NCBI GenBank assembly: GCA_031289865.1
Contig: JAITOQ010000104.1
Span: 1-13,204, forward strand
Direction: 5' to 3'
Source: Clostridiales bacterium
GTDB taxonomy: Bacteria > Bacillota > Clostridia > Christensenellales > JAISNN01
DNA: 13,204 nt
The notes below the pieces were generated by a model. It did not search any database. It worked only from the letters and a program-made list of their open reading frames with translations, and was not told the origin of the DNA. This document shows, one piece after another, positions 1 to 5,189 of the stretch; position 1 is the first letter of the stretch; every line of letters starts with the position of its first letter. Made by a program: the position numbers and the translations under genes.

Positions 1-1074
1 GAGGTTCGTATTCCGCAAAACCCCGCCGTACCCGATTTTCGCATTCGTCGCCGCTACCTAAAGGATATTTTGATCGGACGCGCAGAGGACGCGGGCGCAA
101 AATTACTGTTTTGTCATACGGTCGACCGTTTGATTTTGGACGGGCTGACCGTCAAAGGCGCGGTCGTCGGCGCGGTACCCGTTTACGCCGATCTGGTAAT
201 CGATTCGTCGGGTGTGTTTTCGCCGTTTCGCGCCTCACTTCCGCGAAATGCGGGCTTTACGCCTATGCCGTCCACAAAAGAGGTTTTCTATTCTTACCGC
301 GCTATTTGCGGGGTCAACAAGGGCGAAAAAATTCCCGACTATTTCCGCTATTACGTCAAATGTATCGGCAAAATCGCTATAGGTTGGTATATCTATGACG
401 AAATGACGGAGCTTTCGGACGTGATGTTTTGTATGTCCGAACGCGTCTCCGAAGCGGAAGCAAACGAAGCCTTCGCTTTTATCCGTCAAAAAAATCCTAT
501 CCTTGCGGACGATACCGTCGTTAGCGGAAAAATCATTCCTATCCCCGTCCGCTACCCGGTCTCAAAATTTGTCCTCGACGGCTACGCTCTGGTCGGCGAT
601 TCGGCATTCATGACTATGCCGCTTATCGGTTCGGGCATAGGGCCGTCTATGCGCGCCGGAAAAATGCTCGCCGATACCGTAAACGAAAAAAATTCGGTCA
701 CGACCGAATCGCTTTGGGACTATCAAGTCAAGTTTTTTACGGAAATCGGCTCGAAACACGTCCAAATCGATATTTTTAAACGCTGGCTCTTGAGCTTAAA
801 GGAAAAAGACCTGAAATTTTTGATGGAAAGCGGGATCATCACCGAAAAAGACATCAATGCCGCCGCCGAAGCCGGCGCAGCACCAAAAATCTCGTTTTAC
901 GATATCCTGCAAAAGCTCGGTATCGCCTCAAGAAATATCGCGCTTTTCTCTAAGCTCGGCAAAGTGCTCCTGACCGCCAAAACCGCAATGGACCACGCCG
1001 CCGCTATCCCCAAAAAATATAACCCCAAAACCGCCGCCGCTTGGAGCAAAAAATTGGATGAGCTTATGAAGTGA
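1..1074 (+). CDS. NAD(P)/FAD-dependent oxidoreductase, geranylgeranyl-reductase-like, 5'-truncated by window edge
   Basis: The frame is open from base 1, so the start lies upstream; 357 codons are visible before TGA at 1072. The N-terminal FAD-binding GxGxxG segment would be off the window. Visible FAD-oxidoreductase hallmarks are a VIDSSG..SPFR segment (the DA/SG...R motif of the group) and, near visible residues 198-220, VGDSAFMTMPLIGSGIG, which matches the GD(A/S)A..P..G.G motif that contacts the FAD ribityl chain. This layout is typical of the geranylgeranyl reductase / digeranylgeranylglycerophospholipid reductase-like flavoproteins, soluble or membrane-associated enzymes that reduce isoprenoid double bonds. 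In Clostridia many members have unknown substrates, so the substrate here is not assigned. The C-terminal ~120 residues are helical and lysine/alanine-rich. A TTG at base 70 could be read as a start, but coding clearly continues upstream of it. Confidence 0.8.
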   Translation, partial: EVRIPQNPAVPDFRIRRRYLKDILIGRAEDAGAKLLFCHTVDRLILDGLTVKGAVVGAVPVYADLVIDSSGVFSPFRASLPRNAGFTPMPSTKEVFYSYRAICGVNKGEKIPDYFRYYVKCIGKIAIGWYIYDEMTELSDVMFCMSERVSEAEANEAFAFIRQKNPILADDTVVSGKIIPIPVRYPVSKFVLDGYALVGDSAFMTMPLIGSGIGPSMRAGKMLADTVNEKNSVTTESLWDYQVKFFTEIGSKHVQIDIFKRWLLSLKEKDLKFLMESGIITEKDINAAAEAGAAPKISFYDILQKLGIASRNIALFSKLGKVLLTAKTAMDHAAAIPKKYNPKTAAAWSKKLDELMK

Positions 1075-1097
1075 TTTTATATTTTGATAAGAATAAG

Positions 1098-1133
1098 GCA
1101 GAGACAAAATTTTCTAGAAAATTTTTTCTCTGC
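1098..1133 (+). terminator. Long hairpin after the oxidoreductase, probable terminator
   Basis: A 20-bp perfect palindrome (AAAATTTTCTAGAAAATTTT, 1106-1125) is flanked by GCAGAGA (1098-1104) and TCTCTGC (1127-1133), giving a ~17-bp stem with one mismatch. It starts 24 bases after the stop codon. The following bases (ACTCTTTTC) are only moderately T-rich, so termination is inferred rather than certain. Confidence 0.5.
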
Positions 1134-1167
1134 ACTCTTTTCAAATAGTCTTAATGTTGCTTGCCTG

Positions 1168-1212
1168 TGTCATTCTGAGCTTGCGTGTCATTCTGAGCTT
1201 GCGAAGAATCTA
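1168..1212 (+). repeat. GTCATTCTGAGC module, tandem 18-bp duplication
   Basis: The 18-mer TGTCATTCTGAGCTTGCG occurs twice back to back (1168-1185 and 1186-1203) and is followed by AAGAATCTA. The same module recurs near 2349, 3793, 5595 and 8111, and in a modified form at 12246. It lies between the convergent oxidoreductase and acetyltransferase genes. Confidence 0.75.
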
Positions 1213-1234
1213 AAACGTATCCTCTGTTTTTGTT

Positions 1235-1693
1235 TTAATAATCCAAAATTTTTTCCATACAAAACGAATCGGTCGTTTCCGTATACGGCGGATAATTTTC
1301 CGTTTTGTAAAAGCCGCAAGTACGGTATAATGTGGTCGCTTCTTTTAATATCTCCCCCGTTTCCAAAATGAGTTTTTTAAATCCGAGGGATTTTGCCCTC
1401 TCCGCTATTCTCGTGATTAACTCTTTTCCGATACCCGAATTGCGGTATTCCGCTCTGACAAATACCCTCTTTAATTCCGCGCATTCACCGCCGTATCGGC
1501 GAAGTCCCGCGCACCCGACCACGGTTTTTCCGTCGTATGCCAAAATCACGTTTTCGATACCGTCCGCGAGATTGTACGGGATATACTGCGCTCGGTTTTT
1601 CGCACCGCCGACCGCCCTATCCAAATGTTCGTCCAAAAGGCGGCATAGTAACAAAAAATCCGCATTGCTCCCCTCTGTTTCCGTGTATTCCAT
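1235..1693 (-). CDS. GNAT-family N-acetyltransferase
   Basis: A 152-aa single-domain protein of normal GNAT length. Motif A is clear: ELKRVFVRAEYRNSGIGKEL at residues 73-92, with the acetyl-CoA pyrophosphate-binding R-x-x-G-x-G/A loop as RNSGIGK (84-90). The later LYRTCGF (122-128) is motif B, the usual (L/Y)Y...GF element. It should transfer an acetyl group from acetyl-CoA to a small molecule or protein amine in the cytosol; the substrate cannot be told. The ATG at 1693 is chosen because GAGGAA sits 6 nt upstream. Immediately upstream is a hairpin with a U-run (1706-1741), so the gene is either expressed by read-through from the SRP RNA side or from a promoter I could not identify. Its 3' end faces the oxidoreductase. 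Confidence 0.85.
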   Translation of the reverse strand: MEYTETEGSNADFLLLCRLLDEHLDRAVGGAKNRAQYIPYNLADGIENVILAYDGKTVVGCAGLRRYGGECAELKRVFVRAEYRNSGIGKELITRIAERAKSLGFKKLILETGEILKEATTLYRTCGFYKTENYPPYTETTDSFCMEKILDY

Positions 1694-1705
1694 TTTGTAT
1701 TCCTC

Positions 1706-1741
1706 AAAAATAAAAAGCGTTCCGTAAAAAAACGAAACGCT
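1706..1741 (-). terminator. Intrinsic terminator/attenuator between SRP RNA and GNAT gene
   Basis: Read on the minus strand, AGCGTTTCGT and ACGGAACGCT pair over 10 bp with one mismatch around a T-rich loop. They are followed by TTTTTATTTTT and, directly after, by the Shine-Dalgarno of the acetyltransferase. It would end transcripts arriving from the SRP RNA and could act as a leader attenuator for the acetyltransferase. Confidence 0.7.
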
Positions 1742-1743
1742 CC

Positions 1744-1915
1744 TATTACTCTATAAAACCAAATTGTTTGCATTTTGACGGATGGATTTTTGTCGGATAA
1801 CGTGCGTTCTTTTTGCCGTTAAGCGTACAAGTGTACGTAAGACGGCGAAAAAACGCGCGTTAGACGGCGAAAAGACACCGCCAAAATGTGAAGAATTTGA
1901 TTTTATAGAGTATTA
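1744..1915. repeat. ~170-bp near-palindromic element (MITE-like)
   Basis: The two ends are imperfect inverted repeats. TACTCTATAAAA at 1747-1758 matches the reverse complement of 1901-1912 exactly, and similarity continues inward through CAAATT and CATTTTG-CGG blocks to about 1785 and 1877. Further inward, GCGTT..TTTTTGCCGT (about 1804-1820) pairs with ACGGCGAAAAAACGC (about 1842-1856), and GCGTACA/TGTACG closes the centre near 1830. The whole stretch could fold as one long hairpin. There is no ORF of note inside. It starts just past the 3' end of the SRP RNA. A non-autonomous transposable element is the likeliest reading, but no target-site duplication or second copy is visible in the window. 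Confidence 0.6.
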
Positions 1916-1923
1916 TTGTCATT

Positions 1924-2192
1924 AACTGCGCATCCCGCGTTGACCAGTCTTGCCGAAACGGAACTTTAACAGGTGACTCCTTCAAAGCTTCCCCATGGCA
2001 CATATAAGTGTCTGCTTAATGCTGCTCCCCTTCGGTCCTGACATGGTTCACAGATTTATATTGGATGGGACCTTAATATCAACATTCCTTATCAAAGCCA
2101 GACTTTCCACAAGACCGCCGAGGCGGGCATTCGGTCCTGCTATAGCGGATTGCAGGTACAGAGCACCGCTAGCTCTCCACCTAGCGCAGCCC
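1924..2192 (-). ncRNA. ffs: Signal recognition particle RNA, large bacterial type
   Basis: Read on the minus strand, this is the RNA scaffold of the signal recognition particle, which with Ffh targets nascent membrane proteins. The domain IV core is recognisable: GAACCATGTCAGGACC, then a tetraloop, then GGGAGCAGCATTAAG, and further on ATGTGCC. The 5' part (GCTAGGTGGAGAGCTAGCGG then CTGTACCTGCAATCCGCT) resembles the Alu domain of the ~270-nt Bacillus/Clostridium RNAs. The length of about 269 nt fits that class. CTGCGC near the 5' end (2184-2189) pairs with GCGCAG at 1926-1931, bringing the termini together. The apical loop reads GAAG, which fits the GNAR rule, instead of the usual GGAA. The 5' end is set from the promoter; the 3' end is approximate and may be made by processing, since no U-run follows directly. 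Confidence 0.93.
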
Positions 2193-2196
2193 TACT

Positions 2197-2225
2197 ATTA
2201 TATCAGCATTTTGTAGAATTGGCAA
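2197..2225 (-). promoter_or_regulatory. Promoter of SRP RNA
   Basis: On the minus strand: -35 TTGCCA (2220-2225), a 17-bp spacer, and -10 TATAAT (2197-2202) preceded by TGA, making an extended -10. Transcription should start at the G-run at 2190-2192. Confidence 0.85.
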
Positions 2226-2348
2226 GTGATTTTTCAATGCTTTTTTGTTTTTGCCATTGCCTTTACAAAGCTTTTTTATTTTGGATCGCATTCTTGCCGA
2301 AAATTATCCGTTTGTTAAACCCAAAATAATGATCGGACATGATGCCTC
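2226..2348. other. AT-rich spacer without recognised gene
   Basis: Between the SRP promoter and the first repeat module there is T-rich sequence with no convincing ORF, RNA motif or terminator for the Sua5 gene that converges from the right. Confidence 0.5.
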
Positions 2349-2440
2349 TGTCATTCTGGCGAATGCGAAGAATCTCAAATGTCAGCCGTTCCACCTCTTG
2401 TTTTCCTCACTTTTCAAATCTCAACTTTCAACCCTCAACT
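2349..2440. repeat. Composite intergenic repeat, copy downstream of Sua5 gene
   Basis: On the plus strand: a GTCATTCTGGCGAATGCGAAG-AATCTCAAATG module, ~21 nt of spacer, then CTTGTTTTCCTCACTTTTC and an array of CAACTTT-like octads ending at the Sua5 stop codon. It matches the copy at 3793-3889 in order, orientation and spacing. Confidence 0.75.
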
Positions 2441-2445
2441 TCCCC

Positions 2446-3570
2446 CTATTTCCTATTCTCCGCTTTTCTCAATCTATTTAAGACCGCCCCCCCCGAACCG
2501 TTTCCGTCGGGTTCTTCGCAGACTATGATGTCGGCGGTTTCTTCGGCGGCGCGGAGGAGCGCGTAGATACGTTTTGCGTAGCCCTTTGTGTCGTCGGGAA
2601 CGGAGAAAGTGCGGCGTTCGCCGTAAAGCGCGAGATTGGACTCGCGGACGATTGCAACGACGGTTTTTTTTGACGCTTCTATACCGTCATAAACGGCGAT
2701 TCCGTCCGTGAGGTTTTTTATTCCGGCACAGCGAACAATTCCCTCCGCAAGATTTTTCATTCCGTCACTATTTGCTATTCCCTCCGCAAGATTTTTTATT
2801 CCGTCATAGAGGGCAATTCCGTCCGCGGGGGTTTTCACCAAATACAGTTCCGCGTTGGGGCTATAATGGCGGTATTTCATTCCGGGGGATTTTGCTTGTA
2901 TAATTTCTCCGCCGGTTACGTCCTTTCTATAGTCCGTGACGCTCGGAAGGACTTTTTTCAGCATATCGAGGGTCACCGCTCCCGGACGCAAAACCACGGG
3001 GACGTCGTTCGTCATATCGAGGACGGTAGATTCTATACCGACAGTGCATTCTCCCCCGTCCACAATCATGGGGATTCTGCCTCCGAGGTCGCGGAGGACG
3101 TGCGCCGCACTCGTCGGACTGACGTGCTCCGAGAGATTTGCGGATGGCGCGGCAAGGGGCAAACCGCTCGTTTTGATGAGTTCTACGGCGGTTCTATGCC
3201 GCGGAAAACGCACCGCCACCGTATCGAGTCCGGCGGTCACCGCGTCGCCGATACGTTTACTCCTATGAAGTATGACCGTCAACGGTCCCGGCATAAACTT
3301 TTCGTACAGCGCATAAAAATCGTCGGGAATTCCCACGGCGATTTCGTAAAGCATATTAATATTTTCGATATGGACTATCAGAGGATTGTCCGCGGGTCGC
3401 CCCTTTGCCTCAAAAATTTTCGCAACGGCCGCCCCGTCAAACGCGTTCGCCCCAAGCCCATAAACCGTCTCCGTCGGAAACGCAACCGTCTCGCCCCGCC
3501 GAATCAGCTCCGCAGCACGTCTTATCCCCTCTTTGTCCGTAGCTTTTATTGTCTCCGTTATCATCTGCAT
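2446..3570 (-). CDS. sua5: L-threonylcarbamoyladenylate synthase, Sua5/YwlC type
   Basis: This enzyme makes threonylcarbamoyl-AMP from threonine, bicarbonate and ATP, the first step of t6A37 modification of ANN-decoding tRNAs. The protein has 374 residues. The YrdC/TsaC domain (about 8-205) shows FPTETVYGLGANA (31-43), KGRP.DNPL (56-64), PSANLSEHVSPT (142-153) and a DGG...GIESTVLD stretch (171-185). The linker motif SPGMKYRHYSP (228-238) then leads to a C-terminal Sua5 domain (about 240-370), as in two-domain Sua5 proteins rather than short TsaC. It is slightly long for the family because the start of the Sua5 domain contains four 13-residue repeats (246-297). Start: ATG 3570 or the in-frame ATG 3564; the AAAGAG at about 3569-3574 suits 3564 slightly better, so both remain possible. 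It has its own promoter region (3715-3743) and no partner gene in an operon. Confidence 0.93.
   Translation of the reverse strand: MQMITETIKATDKEGIRRAAELIRRGETVAFPTETVYGLGANAFDGAAVAKIFEAKGRPADNPLIVHIENINMLYEIAVGIPDDFYALYEKFMPGPLTVILHRSKRIGDAVTAGLDTVAVRFPRHRTAVELIKTSGLPLAAPSANLSEHVSPTSAAHVLRDLGGRIPMIVDGGECTVGIESTVLDMTNDVPVVLRPGAVTLDMLKKVLPSVTDYRKDVTGGEIIQAKSPGMKYRHYSPNAELYLVKTPADGIALYDGIKNLAEGIANSDGMKNLAEGIVRCAGIKNLTDGIAVYDGIEASKKTVVAIVRESNLALYGERRTFSVPDDTKGYAKRIYALLRAAEETADIIVCEEPDGNGSGGAVLNRLRKAENRK
2681..2836 (-). repeat. Four 39-bp in-frame tandem repeats within Sua5 gene
   Basis: Units at 2681-2719, 2720-2758, 2759-2797 and 2798-2836 share an ATTCCGTCA...ATTCC(C/G)TCCGC(A/G)AG-TTTTT pattern. 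They encode 13-residue units of the form KNLAEGIxxxDGI. The two inner units are the most alike. Length is a multiple of three throughout, so copy-number change would not shift the frame. Confidence 0.9.
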
Positions 3571-3603
3571 CTCTTTTTTTACTGTATTTTTACCTATGAT
3601 TTT

Positions 3604-3673
3604 TATGATATAGAATCACTTTTTGGTCGATACTTTTTTATGCTATAGAATCTTTTGTTTGTCGTTGCTTTTT
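3604..3673. repeat. Two 35-bp tandem repeats in the Sua5 leader
   Basis: Units at 3604-3638 and 3639-3673 both begin TATG(A/C)TATAGAATC and end CTTTTT; 28 of 35 positions agree by eye. Two further TTATAGCATA motifs, 38 bp apart (3678-3687 and 3716-3725), lie just right of them in the opposite sense. The stretch is in the likely 5' untranslated region of the Sua5 transcript. Confidence 0.65.
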
Positions 3674-3714
3674 CATCTTATAGCATAATTTTTTCACTTT
3701 AAAATTCTTTTTAT

Positions 3715-3743
3715 ATTATAGCATATTTTACTCCGTTTTGTAA
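3715..3743 (-). promoter_or_regulatory. Probable promoter of Sua5 gene
   Basis: On the minus strand: -10 TATAAT (3715-3720) with an upstream TGC giving an extended -10, a 17-bp spacer and a weak -35 TTACAA (3738-3743). A second TGCTATAAG at 3677-3685 could be an alternative extended -10. The leader would be about 140 nt. Confidence 0.6.
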
Positions 3744-3792
3744 CAAATTTTTCAACAATCAAAAATCCGATGTCATTCCATAAAAAGATCGG

Positions 3793-3889
3793 TGTCATTC
3801 TGAGCTTACGAAGAATCTCAAATGATTTCTATGAACTTATACATCTTATAATCCTCACTTTTCAACTTTCAACTCTCAATTTCCAACTT
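3793..3889. repeat. Composite intergenic repeat, best-preserved copy
   Basis: On the plus strand: TGTCATTCTGAGCTTACG-AAGAATCTCAAATG, a ~21-nt spacer, TTATAATCCTCACTTTTCAA and then CTTTCAACTCTCAATTTCCAACTT. It sits between the divergent Sua5 and 218-aa genes, ending 22 bp before the -35 of the latter. A partial extra GATGTCATTCC lies at 3769-3779. Confidence 0.75.
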
Positions 3890-3910
3890 AATTGCAACGC
3901 ATAAAAAAGA

Positions 3911-3939
3911 TTGTATTTTTTTCCGAAATGTGATATACT
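3911..3939 (+). promoter_or_regulatory. Promoter of the 218-aa gene
   Basis: -35 TTGTAT (3911-3916), 17-bp spacer and -10 TATACT (3934-3939) preceded by TGA, an extended -10. The predicted leader of about 60 nt ends in a strong ribosome binding site. Confidence 0.7.
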
Positions 3940-4005
3940 GTATAAAAACAATGTTTCCGAATAAGTAATTGCCGACCAATCTTATATCGGACAAGGAGGA
4001 CTGTT

Positions 4006-4662
4006 ATGTCTAATAATACTATCAGAACAAAAGCAATCGAGTTGGAGACCATTCCGGCTCTTGCGTACAAGCAAAAGCTGCCTACGGGCGGCGCGGGGAT
4101 CAAGCTCCACCGAATCGACCGTGATGCGGCGGCGGCATATACAATCGACAAACGCTCCGGAAAAGCCATAGCGTACGGAAAAATCGACGAAACCCTATTC
4201 CCCGAAAAAGCGGTGACCGAAGCGATTGACGCAACCGCGGGACTCCCTTATTCCATACATTCGAGAGTGGTCTTAAAGCTCTCTTCTTCGGTCGAAACCC
4301 TACCGCAAGAGGAAGAGCCTACAAAGGCTACGACGGAACTCCTCGCAAGCAAGGAGTACGCGGCTATCCTCAAGGAGTACACAAAGGAAAGCGGAAAATT
4401 GGACTATACGCGCCTAAACAAGGACTTTATCCAATTTGCGGCAAAAAGTAAAACCCTCGTCACCCTCGCCGCAAAATCCGCGCCGCTCGAAGAGCTGCTC
4501 CTCTTCACCGTCAAAAACCGCGCCGCATATCTGTCAAAGTCAAAGGACAACCTAAGCGACGAGCAAATCTCCGCTCTAATCGACGTCCTCAACGAAATCG
4601 ACCCGCGAAGCGCGTTTAAAGAACTCTCCGCTTATCTTAAAAAACTGCTTGGAAAAAAATGA
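4006..4662 (+). CDS. Hypothetical protein, 218 aa, two-part architecture
   Basis: I do not recognise the family. The ATG at 4006 follows AAGGAGGA by 5 nt and a promoter at 3911-3939, so it is a well-expressed real gene, apparently monocistronic. Residues 1-97 look like a compact mixed alpha/beta domain (GGAGIKLHRIDRD, AYTIDKRSGKAIAYGKIDETLFPEKAV, SIHSRVVLKL). Residues 98-106 form an acidic, proline-containing linker. Residues 107-218 are almost entirely predicted helix, rich in Lys, Ala, Leu and Glu, with a KELSAYLKKLLGKK amphipathic tail. There is no signal peptide, membrane segment, cysteine cluster or obvious catalytic motif. Codon choice resembles the neighbours, which argues against recent transfer. 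It lies directly upstream of the ncRNA candidate on the same strand; whether the two are functionally linked is unknown. A cytosolic, possibly RNA- or protein-binding role is only a guess. Confidence 0.8.
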   Translation: MSNNTIRTKAIELETIPALAYKQKLPTGGAGIKLHRIDRDAAAAYTIDKRSGKAIAYGKIDETLFPEKAVTEAIDATAGLPYSIHSRVVLKLSSSVETLPQEEEPTKATTELLASKEYAAILKEYTKESGKLDYTRLNKDFIQFAAKSKTLVTLAAKSAPLEELLLFTVKNRAAYLSKSKDNLSDEQISALIDVLNEIDPRSAFKELSAYLKKLLGKK

Positions 4663-4670
4663 TTTTTGCA

Positions 4671-4699
4671 AGTTGAAAATTAAAAATTAAGGATAATAA
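4671..4699 (+). repeat. AGTTGAAA-type repeat with GGATAATAA tail
   Basis: AGTTGAAAATTAAAAATTA then AGGATAATAA follows the stop codon of the 218-aa gene by about 8 nt. The same tail (AAGTTAAGGATAATAA) ends the array beside yigZ on the minus strand. The repeat reads in the direction of the gene it follows, as in the other copies. Confidence 0.6.
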
Positions 4700-4764
4700 G
4701 AGAAGTCGCCGGCGTTTCATAAATAAATTTATTTTTGAATTTATAGTTGACTTCTCGTTTCTTT
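4700..4764 (+). terminator. Probable terminator of the 218-aa gene
   Basis: GAGAAGTC (4700-4707) pairs with GACTTCTC (4749-4756), with an inner ATAAAT/ATTTAT pairing, and GTTTCTTTT follows. The right arm overlaps the -35 box of the next promoter. The inner loop is uneven, so the strength is uncertain. Confidence 0.5.
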
Positions 4765-4775
4765 TATGATATAAT
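4747..4775 (+). promoter_or_regulatory. Near-consensus promoter of the ncRNA candidate
   Basis: -35 TTGACT (4747-4752), a 17-bp spacer, and -10 TATAAT (4770-4775) with TGA immediately upstream. One base differs from the sigma-A consensus. Start expected near 4782. Confidence 0.85.
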
Positions 4776-4781
4776 TTTTAC

Positions 4782-5160
4782 GTTAAATACGAAAAAGGGC
4801 TTTTTGTGTTTTGTATCTTGTAAGTGGATGAGGTTTTTGTCGAAGTAGGCATTTTTCTTGCAACAGCGGAGTGCTTACACATATCCGCTATTGAGAATCG
4901 TGAGTTGCCCTTTAAAATTTACGGTTTTACTTGTAAGAGTATCGGCAATGATCATAAAATAAGAGCCCAACAATATTTTGTTGGTGGCGTTTGAGCGATG
5001 GTTTTACCGTTTGCGAATAGGTGGCGACACCGTCGACGATTTTGCAATACGCAATGATTGCTTCGACCCGTAGGTTTCTCTTTACGAAGGCGAGGTGCTT
5101 ACACACGACCCGACCGGGATTATTACAATAGACGGCTTTTATGCCGTCTATTTTTATTTT
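4782..5160 (+). ncRNA. Unassigned structured non-coding RNA candidate, ~380 nt
   Basis: There is no ORF with a ribosome binding site, but a near-consensus promoter precedes the stretch and an intrinsic terminator ends it. Helices visible by eye: AAAGGG/CCCTTT (4794-4799 with 4908-4913); CAAC/GTTG (4861-4864 with 4904-4907); AGCGGA/TCCGCT (4865-4870 with 4884-4889); CCAACAA/TTGTTGG around a TATT loop (4968-4985); GGTG/CACC closed by a GCGA tetraloop (5020-5031); and GTCGA/TCGAC enclosing GCAAT/ATTGC (5032-5067). The 11-mer GTGCTTACACA occurs twice (4871-4881, in a hairpin loop, and 5095-5105). TGTAAG, complementary to its CTTACA core, also occurs twice (4819-4824 and 4932-4937), suggesting two modules with pseudoknots. 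I see no RNase P, tmRNA, SRP or riboswitch signatures. It could belong to a known family that I cannot recall. No downstream same-strand gene exists, so a trans-acting RNA is likelier than a leader. Confidence 0.65.
5126..5160 (+). terminator. Intrinsic terminator of the ncRNA candidate
   Basis: ATAGACGGC (5128-5136), a TTTTAT loop and GCCGTCTAT (5143-5151) form a perfect 9-bp stem followed by TTTTATTTT. It is much better on the plus strand than on the minus strand, although yraN also ends 30 bp away. Confidence 0.88.
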
Positions 5161-5189
5161 CTACAGACAAGATGTTCTTCCGAAGTTGC

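Noticed and set aside
70..72. TTG at 70 as start of the oxidoreductase
   Set aside because: The frame is open to base 1 without a ribosome binding site near 60, and the N-terminal FAD-binding part is missing, so the gene begins outside the window.
1995..2216. Plus-strand open frame of 73 codons
   Set aside because: It covers the complement of the SRP RNA, which explains the sequence conservation.
2681..2836. Possible CRISPR array from regularly spaced 39-bp repeats
   Set aside because: Units are contiguous without unique spacers, are in frame with the Sua5 protein, and no cas genes are present. The same applies to the 51-bp units and the AGTTGAAA arrays.
2866..3648. Open frame of 260 codons on the plus strand
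   Set aside because: It is antisense to the Sua5 gene, has no ribosome binding site and is arginine-rich, as expected of a complementary frame.
4782..5160. RNase P RNA, tmRNA or amino-acid riboswitch as identity of the ncRNA candidate
   Set aside because: I could not find GAGGAAAGTCC/ACAGAA-type RNase P cores, a tRNA-like end or tag reading frame of tmRNA, or a downstream same-strand gene for a riboswitch.
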